Assembly (NCBI GenBank): GCA_949825045.1
Contig: OX463808.1
Coordinates: 25,915,674 to 25,979,673, forward strand
DNA from: Argyresthia goedartella
Lineage: Eukaryota > Arthropoda > Insecta > Lepidoptera > Argyresthiidae
Reading direction: 5' to 3'
DNA: 64,000 bases
Of the stretch, positions 35,901 to 50,900 are shown piece after piece. A program made the position numbers and the translations under genes. Below the pieces are notes generated by a model. It searched no databases. It was given only the letters and a program-made list of their open reading frames with translations, and had not been told where the DNA came from. Each line of letters starts with the position of its first letter. Within the stretch, counting starts at the first letter, position 1.

Positions 35901-38900
35901 GGCTCTTACTATTCTCAGGAGTTGTCTGTCCCAGCCAAGGTTAACCTATACTTTGCGAACTGCTCCGGTTTGGCTGTGCCGAGGGGAGACAGACGCTTAT
36001 GACGAGGCGTTGAAGTGTCTTTTGGAGACTATTTTAAACGTTAATATGTCTCCCTCACAGTGGTCGCAGGCAGCGATGCCTATACGGTTTGGTGGTCTCG
36101 GCGTTCGTCGCCTTCGGGACACGGAACTCCCCGCCTTTTTAGCCTCTTCGCGGGGGGTGTTGGAGCTTGTCACTCGTATTTTGAATATTAATGGTGACGG
36201 GTTCAGCATCCCATTTGCGGACGAGGCTCTTCAGCTGTGGCGGGTACGTTGCCCGGCGGGAGACGTTCCGGAGAAGCCAGGCGTGCAGCGCTCCTGGGAT
36301 GAGGAGATATGTAAGTCGACAATGGACGGGTTGTTGGGGCAGTCCTCGGGAGCGGAGCTTGCTCGTCTGCGCGCGATCTCCCAGCCGGAATCTGGTGCTT
36401 GGCTGCATGCGTTGCCATCTCCTCATTTAGGCACCCATCTAGATGACAACTCCCTGCGCGTGGCCGTGGCGCTTCGGTTGGGATGTAGCATTTGTGAGCC
36501 ACACCGCTGTGTTTGCGGTGTATCAGTCGATTCGCTGGGGCGTCACGGACTACACTGCGTCAGAAGTGCAGGGAGGCAGTCTCGTCATCACTCCATCAAT
36601 GACATCGTCCGGAGGGCTCTCGTCTCGGCTAACATACCGGCGGTTCTTGAGCCGCCTGGTTTGTGTCGCAGCGACGGGAAACGTCCGGACGGTGTCACTT
36701 TGATACCTTGGGAGAGGGGCCGTAGCCTTTTGTGGGATGCGACGTGCGTGTGCACTTTCGCGGCATCTCATATAGGCTCCACCATGCAGACTGCTGGTGC
36801 GGCTGCGGAGTCGGCGGCGCGGCAGAAATGCAGTAAGTACGCACAGCTGATGGGGAGTTATTGGTTTGTTCCATTGGCCGTCGAGACCACGGGGGTGTGG
36901 GGATCGCAGGGTAGGGCCTTCATCAGGGACATTGGGCGTCGCTTGAGGGACCGAGGCCATGACTACCGCTCCGGAGCGTTCCTGGTGCAAAGGGTCTCAC
37001 TTGCTGTGCAGCGCGGCAACGCTGCCAGCGTAATGGGTACCTTTGGTCCGGGAGCGTACTGGGGTGGTTTATTTGTGTAGTTTTATGTATTTTAGATTTA
37101 TTTATTATTTAAGTAGGTTATTATTATTTGGAAGCATATAATTTTTAAGTTGTTTCCCTGCCATATCTTGTAGTTTAGCAAGTGTTTAAGTTTAGTTTTA
37201 AGTTGTTGACGAAGTTTCCTGTAGATTAATCGAATTGTAAACTATATTTTGAACAATGATTAATAAATTCGTTTTCTAGATTATGCGTTAAGACCTATAT
37301 AACCTAGCAAGACACAGCTTATTTACTAGCCGAACCTCCATCGTGGTCAAAATCACCAGCAGCGGTTTCAAGGTGGAGTACACAAATTCAAAGTTTCACA
37401 TTCAGTCGGCTCTGGTACTATCTTCTCGTTCGATATTAGCATGTAATGGTGTTCTCGATTATGCTGTAAGACCTACTTAACATAGTTAGATACACGTTAT
37501 TTAGTAGCCGAATCTCCTTTGTGGTCATACACACCAGCAGCGGTTTCAAGGTGGAGAAAAGAAATTCAAGGTATCTTTTTCAGTTGGCTGTGGTAGTGTC
37601 TTCTCGTTCGATATTGACCTGTTAAAGTATTTCAGATTATGCTTGACAACGTTCCTAACATAGCTAGATCCAGTTTATTTACTAGCCAAACTTGCTTTGT
37701 GGTCAAAAACATCAGCAGCGGTTTCAAGGTGGAGAAAACAAATTCAAAGTTTATTTTTCAGTCGGCTGTGGTAGTGTCTTCTTGTCCGATATTGACCTGT
37801 TTTAGTATTCAAGATTATGTTTTGAGACGTACTTAACATAGATTTATACAGGTTATTTACAAGCCGAACCTGCTTCGTGGTCAAAAACACCAGCAGCGGT
37901 TTCAAGGTGGAGAAAACAAATCCAAAGTTTCTTTTTCACTCGGCTGTGGTATTGTCTTCTCGTCCGATATTGACCTGGTTTAGTATTCAAGATTATGCTT
38001 TAAGACCTACTTAACAAAGCTAGATACAGGTTATTTACTAGCCGAACCTCCTACGTGGTCAAAAACACCAGCAGCGGTTTCAAGTTGGAGTACACAATTT
38101 CAAAGGTTCACATTCAGTCGGCTCTGGGACTGTCTTCTCGTTCGATATTAGCATGTAATAGTGTTCTTGATTATGCTGTTAGACCTATTTAACATAGCTA
38201 GATATACGTTATTTACTAGCCGAATCTCCTACGTGGTCATAAACACCAGCAGCGATTTCAAGGTGGAGAAAAGAAATTCAAAGTTTCTTTTTCAGTCGGG
38301 TGTGGTAGTGTCTTCTCGTTCGATATTAACCTGTTTTAGTATTTCAGATTATGCTTGACGACGTTCCTAACATAGCTAGATCTTGTTTATTAACTAGCCA
38401 AACTTGCTTTGTGGTCAAAAACATCAGCAGCGGTTTCAAGGTGGAGAAAACAAATTCAAAGCTTATTTTTCAGTCGGCTGTGGTAGTGTCTTCTCGTTCG
38501 ATATTGTCTTGTTGTAGTATTTAAGATTATGCTTGACGACGTTCCTAACATAGCTACATCCATTTTATTTACTAGCCAAACTTTCTATGTGGTCAAAAAA
38601 ATCTGTAGCGGTTTCAAGGTGGAGAAAAAAAATTCAAAGTTTATTTTTCAGACGGCTGTGGTAGTGTCTTCTTGTCCGATATTGACCTGTTTTAGTATTC
38701 AAGATTATGCTTTGAGACGTACTTAACATAGATTTATACAGGTTATTTACTAGCCAAACCTGCTTCGTGGTCAAAAACACCAGCAGCGGTTTCAAGGTGG
38801 AGAAAACAAATCCAAAGTTTCTTTTTCACTCGGCTGTGGTAGTGTCTTCTCGTCCGAAACTGACCTGGTTTAGTATTCAAGATTATGCTTTAAGACCTAC

Positions 38901-41900
38901 TTAACAAAGCTAGATACAGGTTATTTACTAGCCAAACCTCCTTCGTGGTGAAAAACACCAGCAGCGGTTTAAAGTCGGAGTACACAATTTCAAAGGTTCA
39001 CATTCAGTCGGCTCTGGGACTGTCTTCTCGATCGATATTAGCATGTAATAGTGTTCTTGTTTATGCTATTAGACCTATTTAACATAGTTAGATACACGTT
39101 ATTTACTAGCCGAATCTCCTTCGTGGTCATAAACACCAGCAGCGGTTTCAAGGTGGAGAAAAGAAATTCAAAGTTTCTTTTTCAGTCGGGTGTGGTAGTG
39201 TCTTCTCGTTCGATATTGACCTGTTTTAGTATTTCAGATTATGCTTTAAGACCTATTTAACAAAGCTAGATTCAGGTTATTTACTAGCCGAACTTGCTTT
39301 GTGGTCAAAAACATCAGCAGCGGTTTCAAGGTGGAGAAAACAAATTCAAAGTTTATTTTTCAGTCAGCTGTGGTAGTGTCTTCTCGACCGATATTAACCT
39401 GTTTTAGTATTCAAGATTATGCTTTAAGACCTACTTAACATAGTTAGATACAGTTTATTTACTAGCCGAACCTCCTTCGTGGTCAAAAACACCAGCAGTG
39501 GTTTCAAGGTGGAGAAAACAAATTCAAAGTTTATTTTTCAGTCGGCTCTGGTACTGTCTTCTCGTTCGATATTAGCATTTAATAGTGTTCTCGATTATGC
39601 TGTAAGACCTACTTAACATAGTAAGATACACGTTATTTACTAGCCGTACCTGCTTCGTGGTCAAAAACACCAGCAGCGGTTTCAAGGTGGAGTAAACAAA
39701 TTCAAAGTTTCACTTTCAGCCGGCTTTATTAGTGTCTTCTAGTCCAATAATGGCATTTAATTGTGCTCCAGATTATGCCACAAGACCTACTCAACATAAC
39801 TAGGTACATCTATCTACTAGCTGCACCTCCTTAGTAGTCAAAATCACCAGCAGCGGTTTCAAGAAATGTCAATAAGTTGAATCACTGCTATTAGCCAACA
39901 GATGGCGTTAGGTTAACTATTCTATTGTTTTTGATTTAATAGTAAGATTTAAGATTCATATAAATAGATACAGTGCCACAAGGATCTTATGCCACAAGGA
40001 GCGCGTGGCGGAAATCACAACTATCGCTGCCTTCGTATAAATCGTGTCAGAAAGAGGGAGAGAGGTGGTGCTATAAACATGCTAAAAAGCTATAAGTAGC
40101 GCCTTCATGTCTATCTCATCCAAGTGCCTTAAGATCTTTGTGGCTCTGTAGAGACACATACATAAATAATTATTAGCCGAATTAATAGGTATGTTATATT
40201 TTTTATGTTGCTTGTGAATATTTCTGGGAAAAAAGGTTTACCTACGTAAAAATGCTTCTATCATCTATTAGATGGCGTTAGCGGCGGGCGACGTCATATG
40301 ATCAAGGTGTGGCATCACATAAGGGTATCTTCTTCTTCTGGGCCGATTTATTACAACTATTACCAGATCGACATAAACATTCACGACATATTTACATGTT
40401 ACAATACAATTACAATTCAATTGACCGATATTGGTAAAGTAAAGCAGTCTAGATTTATTTTAGCTTTAGGGCCTATTCAACAAAGTTAGACACAGCATAT
40501 CTCCTAGCCGCATGTGCTCGGTAGCCAAAATCACTAGCAACGGTTTCAACAAATTATCAATAAGTTGAAACGCTGCTATTAGCCAACAGATGCCGTTAGG
40601 TGTACTCGTTGATAGCTTTTTAATTATAACATTTTAATAAATATTTACAGTGGCAGATCTTATGGCTGCTTTCATATTGTATATTTGTAATTTCATTTCA
40701 TCGATGTTTTTGTTCATTCACAATTTCCATCGGACTTTTATGCTTCGGTATAATCGGAATAACAACTTTTCTTTGGTGCTTGAGGCTTGAGGCACACGTC
40801 TAGATTATGCTTTAGACCTAGTCAACAAAGCTAGATATCTATAATATAAATGCAGCCATTGACGCATAGTTCTGTTCCTCCCTTCTGTTCGCAACTGTTC
40901 TGCCCTCGTGTGAAACTAGCATAAATGGTTAGTGGCGGTTTCCCTAGTACTGGTAACACCGGACGTTCCGAAGTACTGACATTTATTGCGAATACACAGA
41001 AATAATTTATTTGAATGGTCTGGCATATTGGATTAAAACCTCCCTATATATGTATAACAAAATCGGTACCTACGTACCTACTTAATTTATGGCAAATAAA
41101 AATAAAATTGATTTCAATTTGAATATTTCATCAATGTTTTTATTTCACAATATTCATTGTACTTTTGTCCTTACAAATCGGAATCACATCCCCAAATCTC
41201 CCAAAACACGCCACTTGCATCCCCGCCACTCACAAAACTCAAGCTGTAATGCTGTAATCCTCACCATTGTAATCGTAATGAAAATGAAATTTGACACTGT
41301 TAAAAATAGTATACAATAATCTAGAAATAATAATATACAAAAATAATAAGTGCAAGCATACGGAAGGGTCTATCGACTTGGTTAAGGTTTCAAAAAATTG
41401 TCCAGAATTAGTCCACACGACATGCCAAATTTCAGAAATAGTCCATCAACGATGTAAGAGTTATTAAGACATATTGGTGAGGATTACAGCTTAAACATTT
41501 GATATGTTCAAGCTGTAATCACAAAACTTAAGCCTTATAAGGTTTATTAGTTCAATTTCACGCACAAATACATGCAGAGGCAGTTTTATCCTATTGACAA
41601 TGTTTGATACGGACGACCAAATAGATGGACGCGACATGGGTTGCCATGAGCCCACAACACGAGCGCTTAAGACTTAGGGCACTATGAGCCATTAAATTAC
41701 CATTCGTAAATCATAATCAATATAAAATAACAAAAATGAACAAATCAAAAGCTTTATATCAATAAATAACGTGTACCTATTTCTCTAGATAGAATATAAT
41801 CAATAGTGCTCATTGTGCTCTTCTCCGCGGTGATTGCTGAAATAATATTCTCTGTCACTTTGTTTCTTTTGGGTGCTATTTGGGGATGATTTGCCAAAAT

Positions 41901-44900
41901 CTTTGGAATGTTATGTTCTGTTACATTTTCTTCTTCAACGAGTTTTCGGATTCAGTCCTAGTTTTCTATTGTCCAATTAATAATTCTATATATATATATA
42001 TATAACTATATACATAACTATTTTGTACCCTACGCTAAGTACCTACCAAAATATTTGCCAGGTTGTTGGCTCGCTTCGCTAACCCTAATAGATCCTAATC
42101 TCGAGAACCTAAAAAGTAACGTCTTGAGATTGCTTTATTTCTTGTTAGCACTACCCAGGGGGCACGTTCAGGGTGCTGGGATCCAAGTATTAACCATTTG
42201 AAACTATGACACAGTCAAAATGTTTTTCGCATAAACGTTCTTCGCAGCTACGTACGGGACCCCATTTCAGCTGGGTAGGTAACTATAACTAGGTACCAAC
42301 CACCTCACATAATAGACCTATTAAGTGAGGTGGTTGGTAAAGACCTAGGTTTTTCATTGTTCTCGGCCCAAAAACTATTAATTTGAACTAACTTATTTAT
42401 TCTGCTTATCAATGTGTAGAAGTGTTCTCCAAAATAAATATAACTAGTGGCCCTGTGGGCAGTAGACCTCGCTAACCGGGGGGACTGTGAACCAATTTAT
42501 AGGTACCTAAGTATTTTATTATTATATTATGTGATTATTTTTTAGGTTAATATTACAGCTATCTCTAAAATTGGAAAATGTTGTAAGGTTGTTGCGTACA
42601 TATACATTATATTTTCGAAAATAAAATTGACTAGCTACAGTTAGTAGGTTGCCAATTTCTTTAAAAAGCTCTCTTACGGAGTCTGTTCGTTTTAAATTAT
42701 AAATTGCTCGAATAAATAGCTCTTTTCTCAAAAAAAAACAAAAATAGTTTGAATATCCGCTGCTTTCCCCCGCAACAAGATACCATAGGACATGACACTA
42801 GGAAAGTAACTAAAATATACTAGCCTAGATGTAGCCACATCCGTGTTTTGTCTGATGTTCCTAACAGCGAAAACCGCAGAACTTAATTTACGAGCAAATT
42901 TATCTATGTGGGTCCCCACTGCAATTTGCTATCAATAGTTATTCCAAGAAATTTTGTATCATATTTTCTTCTAACATGTTCCTGTCTAACACTAAACTGG
43001 TCTCAACTTGCCTGACATTTGGAATTGGAAGTGAGAATTTGATACACATGGTTTTACCCAGCGTTTAATAATAAATTATTAACTGTGAACCAATTCAAGG
43101 TTAAAGACAATACACCATTAACATCATCAAAATATTCTTTTTGTCTTTAAATTTTGAAGACCATTGAAGTCATCAGCAAACAACACTATGTCTGTCAATT
43201 TCTCCACCATGAAAGGCAGTTTGTTAATATATACCAGGAATAAGAAACATACACCTAGTCGAAAGCAAAATCGGCCTCCTATCTTGTTGAAATGGAGCCC
43301 TTCGCTCGCTCGGTCAATTAATGATAAATATTTTGTTCTGGCTAAAATAACAAAATCAACATCTTTGCTGTGCTGTAAAACTATTTTCTATTTAATTTCT
43401 CTGTCTAGCTAAGGTAACTTGTTAGAACATTGACAGTTTTCGACGAATACGCCGACGCGACGGTCTGAACTAACGAAAATGTGTCAGCGCAAAATAGTGA
43501 TCGTATAGACCAGCACGACATTCAGCGAAAAGTCGTACGTGGAGGAAGATCCGGGAAGATAAGCTTAGGTCCAGCACATTACAAGACTTACATACTCCGC
43601 ATGCCCGATCCTCTAATTTTATTGTCTGATTGTAAGTGAAGGATAATAACTATACCTAGTCCAACATAGGATGATCTCTGACAGCTGTCAGTGTCAAAAC
43701 ACGCCTATGAAGTATCGTATTTTTCGACGGTAAAATGTATAGAGACAATTTAAATACTTTATTGGCAAATAGTGACGTGCTACACTTATCGTAAGACAAG
43801 TTATCGATCTTGACTCGAAACATATAATAGAATATTGATGATATTTTGTAAATAAAATAGATTGCAAACAACAAGGTAAATGAAATAGAAATACTATTAA
43901 AACAACGATAAAAAATAGTTTTATTTTTGTTAAAAGCAAACTGAATTTTTAACGAGTGGCGCTTCATGGGCGCTCCACACTCGCGCGTGAAACAATAATG
44001 AAATCCCATTCATTCATTCATGCATGTTTCGCGGGCTTTGCGCGTGAGTGTGTAGAGTGGGCTTCACCGCGCCATGCCGCCATCTTGTTTGATTGCATTG
44101 CATCTGCCATTCTGCCATCTTGTTCAGTACGAGTGCCAACGCCTTGTATACGCCACGTGTTTTCATTCAGTCTCCATTCGGTTATCGTTATTGTTATTAA
44201 TTTGTTGAGTTTTGCTGTTATTTGTTTGTTAAGTTTGTTCTGTTTTTGGATACAGTATGCCAAAAAGAACAAAGAAAACTGTTTTAAATAGTGAAAGCCG
44301 GGAGTTTGTGATTCGCTTGCGCGAATACTTTGAACGCGAGAGTCAAAATGGCGGACCGTTGTTGCCATTAACACAAGCGTGCAACAGAGTTGCTGATGCT
44401 CTGGGAATCGGGATTGCTACAGTGATTCGTGTCAGCAGAGAAAAGTATGGTGAGCAATCATCTGCGACAACGACGACAGAGGAAAACGAAGAGCAAAAAC
44501 TGTCGACGCCAAATAAAAAAAGGAAGAGGACGTGTCCAATATCAAAAATTGACGATTTTGATGCCGCAGCAATCCGGAACCATATTTATGGGTACTACAC
44601 GCGTGGAGAGTTACCAACACTCAGAAAACTACAAACATCTCTTGAAGACGCTGAATTATTTAAAGGTGGCCACTCGTCGTTAGCCAAAACACTAAAAAGC
44701 ATCGGGTTCCGCTACAAAAAAAGTGACAAAAGAAAAATACTAATGGAGCGGACAGATGTTGCGCTCAAGAGAATTGATTTTCTCCGAAAAATTAAAGAGA
44801 TCTCAAACTGGGACAAAGTGGTTTTTCTGGACGAAACGTGGCTAAACGCAAATCACACAGTTTCAAGATCTTGGACGGATGACACAGCTGAGTCAACTAC

Positions 44901-47900
44901 AAAAGTGCCCGAAGGCAAAGGGCAAAGATTAATTATAACACATGCTGGGACGTCGTCTGGCTTTGTGCCGAATTGTTTGCTGGCGTTTAAATCAGTAAAG
45001 ACCACCGAATATCATGAAGAAATGGATTTCGAAAGATTCAAAAAGTGGTTTTTAACTCTTTTGGAAAACCTGAAAGAACCGCATACCATCGTGATGGACA
45101 ATGCATCGTACCACTCCGTACAAAGAGATAAAGCACCAACGTCAAGCAACCGGAAATTGGATTTAATTTCGTGGCTGCAAAGCAAAGGTATAGAGGCCAA
45201 CGAAAAGATGTTGAAAACTGAATTACTACGATTGGTCCGTATACACAAACCCCGTACTCCAACATACATCTTGGATGAAATAGCAAAAGAAAAGGGCCAT
45301 ACTGTAATTCGGCTACCTCCATACCACTGCCAGTACAACCCGATAGAGCTGATCTGGGCTCAAGTCAAAGGTAAACGTGCTTATGTGTTTCTTTCACCAT
45401 CGCTCGCATTTCTCTCGTTTGCTTAAAAAAAGTCAATTAGATTAATATTTGTAATTTATTGTACTCACATAAAATTATAATCAAATACATTTTGATAGCA
45501 TAGGAAGATAAGAATGTAAAAATATCTCATAAAACATCAATTAGCTAATAAAACATCGATTAGCTATTAAGACATCTCTTCCAACAAGCCATGGTGTGTT
45601 TTATATGTATTTTATTTCTTTGTTACAGGTTACGCAGCCAGACATAATACAACACCGCCTTTTACAGCAAATAAAATGCTGAAGTTACTGAAGGATGCAT
45701 GTGACAGTGTCACATCGGACAATTGGAAGAAAGACATAGACAGAACAAGAAAAATTATGGAAGATGATTGGGAGCGTGACGTACGATTCGACCAATCTAC
45801 CCAGGAACTGATTATAAATCTACAAGACTGCTCCAGCGAGTCAGAATCAGACTTTGATGATAGTGATTTGGGCTGTGAACCGATTTAACAAGAATAAAAA
45901 CATGTTACAACATCCTTTTGTTTGATTTGCTTGAAACATTCAGAAACTTTGGTTAGAATAATAATAATAATAATAATAATAATACCTTGGACACCATTTA
46001 CACACATTAATCTAGCCCCAAACTAGGATTCCCTGTATCTTGGGTACTAGACAACGATACACATACTTTTATAGATAAATATTATACTTAGATAGATAAA
46101 CAACCATGACTAGGGTACAAACATCCGTTCTCATCAAACAAATATTTGCCCCCACCGGGACTCGAACCCGGGACCCTTGGCTTCATAGGCAGTGTCACTG
46201 CCGACTCGGCCATTCGGGTCGTCATAATATCGTCAGAATATCGATAATTTATTTCGACATTATCCCCATGCCTAGTAAAGTCACAGTGACAAGCTGTCAG
46301 AGATCATCCTATGTTGGACTAGGTATAATCTATGGTCACTTTTATCATTTCGGACTTGTGGCTTTAACGCACAGGTAGTGTTGCCATACGGTATATCTGT
46401 CTGATTAGCAAAATAAAATAGGGCAACGAACAGCTAGTAAAAATACAACTGTTTCTGGCACGCAACGGTCATGAGATTCTTCCTAGCGAAACTAAACCTA
46501 TTTATTAGAATCTTAAAATCAAAACGAAATCGACAAGCAAACCTAACGCCATCTGTTGGCTAATAGTAGCGTTTCAACTAATTGATATTTCTTGAAACCG
46601 ATGCTGGTGATTTCGGCTACTAGGCAGATGCGCCTATTATATAGGCTGTGTCTAGCTTTGTTGAATAGACCTAACATCGTAATCTAGACTGCTTTACAAT
46701 ACCAATATCGGACGAAAAGAAGATTCATGTTGATCATATGAAGTCGCCCGTTGCTTACGACATATATTAGATAAGAGCAGCATTTTGACGTAGGTAAAGC
46801 TTTTTCGCCAAAATTAACACGCAAAATAAAAAAAAGTGCGTGTTATTTATTACATTCAATAATCTTACTATTAAATACGAAAGCAATCAAATGGTTAACC
46901 TACCGCCATCTGTTGGCTAATAGCAGCGTATAAACTTATTGACATTTCTTGAAAATGCTGCTGGTGATTATGACTACTAAGGAGGTGCAGCTAAAAGATA
47001 GATGTACCTAGTTTTGTTGAATAGGTCCGATAGCATAATCGAGAACACTATTAAATGCCAATATCGAACGAGAAGACAGTACCAGAGCCGACTGAATGTT
47101 AAACTTTGAATTTCTTTTCTCCACCTCGAAACCGCTGCTGGTGTTTATGAACACGAAGGAGATTCGGCAAGTAAACAACGTGTATCTTACTATGTTAATT
47201 AGGTCTTACAACATGATCGAGAACACTATTACATGCTAATATCGAACGAGAAGACAGTCCCAGAGCCGACTTAATGTGAATCTTTGAAATTGTGTACTCC
47301 AACTTGAAACCGCTTCTGGTGTTTTTGACCACGTAGGAGGTTCGGCTAGTAAATAACCTGTATCTAGCTTTGTTAAGTAGGTCTTAAAGCATAATCTTGA
47401 ATACTAAACCAGGTCAATATCGGACGAGAAGACACTACCACAGCTGAGTGAAAAAGAAACTTTGGATTTGTTTTCTCCACCTTGAAACCGCTACTGGTGT
47501 TTTTGACCACGAAGCAGGTTCGGCTAGTAAATAACCTGTATAAATCTATGTTAAGTACGTCTCAAAGCATAATTTTGAATACTAAAACAGGTCAATATCG
47601 GACGAGAAGACACTACCACAGCTGAGTGAAAAAGAAACTTTGGATTTGTTTTCTCCACCTTGAAACCGCTACTGGTGTTTTTGACCACGAAGCAGGTTCG
47701 GCTAGTAAATAACCTGTATAAATCTATGTTAAGTACGTCTCAAAGCATAATTTTAAATACTAAAACAGGTCAATATCGGACGAGAAGACACTACCACAGC
47801 CGACTGAAAAATAAACTTTGAATTTGTTTTCTCCATCTTGAAACCGCTGCTGATGTTTTTGACCACAAAGCAAGTTCGGCTAGTAAATAAACTGGATCTA

Positions 47901-50900
47901 GCTATTTTAGGAACGTCGTCAAGCATAATCTGAAATACTAAAACAGGTCAATATCGAACGAGAAGACACTACCACAGCCGACTGAAAAAGAAACTTTGAA
48001 TTTCTTTTCTCCACCTTGAAAGCGCTGCTGGTGTTTGTGACCACGAAGGAGATTTGGCTAGTAAATAACGTGTTTCTAGCTTTGTTAAATAGGTCTAACA
48101 GCATAATTAAGAACACTATTACATGCTAATATCCAACGAGAAGACAGTCCCAGAACCGACTGAATGTGATCCTTTGAAATTGTGTACTCCGACTTGAAAC
48201 CGCTGCTGGTGTTTTTGACCACGAAGGAGGTTCGGCTAGTAAATAACCTGTATCTAGCTTTGTTAAGTAGGTCTTAAAGCATAATCTTGAATACTAAACC
48301 AGGTCAATATCGGACGAGAAGACAATACCACAGCCGAGTGAAAAAGAAACATTGGATTTGTTTTCTCCACCTTGAAACCGCTACTGGTGTTTTTGACCAC
48401 GAAGCAGGTTCGGCTAGTAAATTACCTGTATAATTCTATGTTAAGTACGTCTCAAAGCATAATTTTGAATACTAAAACAGGTCAATATCGGACGAGAAGA
48501 CACTACCACAGCTGAGTGAGAAAGAAACTTTGGATTTGTTTTCTCCACCTTGAAACCGCTACTGGTGTTTTTGACCACGAAGCAGGTTCGGCTAGTAAAT
48601 AACCTGTATAAATCTATGTTAAGTACGTCTCAAAGCATAATTTTGAATACTAAAACAGGTCAATATCGGACGAGAAGACACTACCACAGCCGACTGAACA
48701 ATAAACTTTGAATTTGTTTTCTCCATCTTGAAACCGCTGCTGATGTTTTTGACCACAAAGCAAGATCGGCTAGTAGATAAACTGGATCTAGCTATTTTAG
48801 GAACGTCGTCAAGCATAATCTGAAATACTAAAACAGGTCAATATCGAACGAGAAGACACTACCACAGCCGACTAAAAAAGAAACTTTGAATTTCTTTTCT
48901 CCACCTTGAAAGCGCTGCTGGTGTTTATGACCACGAAGGAGATTCGGCTAGTAAATAACGTGTATCTAGCTATGATAAATAGGTCTAACAGCATAATTAA
49001 GAACACTATTACATGCTAATATCGAACGAGAAGACAGTCCCAGAACCGACTGAATGTGATCCTTTGAAATTGTGTACTCCAACTTGAAACCGCTGCTGGT
49101 GTTTTTGACCACGTAGGAGGTTCGGCTAGTAAATAACCTGTATCTAGCTTTGTTAAGTAGGTTTTAAAGCATAATCTTGAATACTAAACCAGGTCAATAT
49201 CGGACGAGAAGACACTACCACAGCTGAGTGAAAAAGAAACTTTGGACTTGTTTTTTCCACCTTGAAACCGCTACTGGTGTTTTTGACCACGAAGCAGGTT
49301 CGGCTAGTAAATAACCTGTATAAATCTATGTTAAGTGCGTCTCAAAGCATAATTTTGAATACTAAAACAGGTCAATATCGGACGAGAAGACACTACCACA
49401 GCCGACTGAAAAATAAACTTTGAATTTGTTTCTCCACCTTGAAACCGCTGCTGGTGTTTATGACCACGAAGGAGATTCGGCAAGTAAACAACGTGTATCT
49501 TACTATGTTAAGTAGGTCTTACAACATGATCGAGAACACTATTACATGCTAATATCGAACGAGAAGACAGTCCCAGAGCCGACTTAATGTGAACCTTTGA
49601 AATTGTGTACTCCAACTTGAAACCGCTGCTGGTGTTTTTGACCACGTAGGAGGTTCGGCTTGTAAATAACCTATATCTAGCTTTGTTAAGTAGGTCTTAA
49701 AGCATAATCTTGAATACTAAACCAGGTCAATATCGGACGAGAAGACACTACCACAGCTGAGTGAAAAAGAAACTTTGGATTTGTTTTCTCCACCTTGAAA
49801 CCGCTACTGGTGTTTTTGACCACGAAGCAGGTTCGGCTAGTAAATTACCTGTATAAATCTATGTTAAGTACGTCTCAAAGCATAATTTTGAATACTAAAA
49901 CAGGTCAATATCGGACGAGAAGACACTACCACAGCTGAGTGAGAAAGAAACTTTGGATTTGTTTTCTCCACCTTGAAACCGCTACTGGTGTTTTTGACCA
50001 CGAAGCAGGTTCGGCTAGTAAATAACCTGTATAAATCTATGTTAAGTACGTCTTAAAGCATAATTTTGAATACTAAAACAGGTCAATATCGGACGAGAAG
50101 ACACTACCACAGCCGACTGAAAAATAAACTTTGAATTTCTTTTCTCCACCTTGAAACCGCTGCTGGTGTTTATGACCACGAAGGAGATTCGGCAAGTAAA
50201 CAACGTGTATCTTACTATGTTAAGTAGGTCTTACAACATGATCGAGAACACTATTACATGCTAATATCGAACGAGAAGACAGTCCCAGAGCCGACTTAAT
50301 GTGAACCTTTGAAATTGTGTACTCCAACTTGAAACCGCTGCTGGTGTTTTTGACCACGTAGGAGGTTCGGCTAGTAAATAAACTGTATCTAGCTTTGTTA
50401 AGTAGGTCTTAAAGCATAATCTTGAATACTAAACCAGGTCAATATCGGACGAGAAGACACTACCACAGCTGAGTGAAAAAGAAACTTTGGATTTGTTTTC
50501 TCCACCTTGAAACCGCTTCTGGTGTTTTTGACCACGAAGCAGGTTCGGCTAGTAAATAACCTGTATAAATCTATGTTAAGTACGTCTCAAAGCATAATTT
50601 TGAATACTAAAACAGGTCAATATCGGACGAGAAGACACTACCACAGCCGACTGAAAAATAAACTTTGAATTTGTTTTCTCCACCTTGAAACCGCTGCTGA
50701 TGTTTTTGACCACAAAGCAAGTTTGGCTAGTAAATAAACTGGATCTAGCTATGTTAGGAACGTCGTCAAGCATAACCTGAAATACTTGAACAGGTCAATA
50801 TCGAACGAGATGACACTACCACAGCCGACTGAAAAAGAAACCTTGAATTTTTTTTCTCCACCTTGAAACCGCTGCTGGTGTTTATGACCACAAAGGAGAT

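Larger units (their letters stand above)
43653..46325 (+). mobile_element. DD82E-type Tc1/mariner-superfamily transposon, copy 2, apparently intact
   Basis: 2,673 bp with perfect 34-bp terminal inverted repeats (43653-43686, 46292-46325; starting TACCTAGTCCAACATAGGAT) and TA on each side (43651-43652, 46326-46327). It encodes an uninterrupted spliced transposase and contains a SINE near its right end. It lies in the centre of the foldback-like element. Confidence 0.93.

Noticed and set aside
35887..37080. Possible host nuclease gene
   Set aside because: A target duplication, 5' truncation and the empty site in the other arm show that it is a LINE fragment.
37282..39870. CRISPR-like array
   Set aside because: Units are full 178-bp tandem repeats without unique spacers, in a eukaryotic context.
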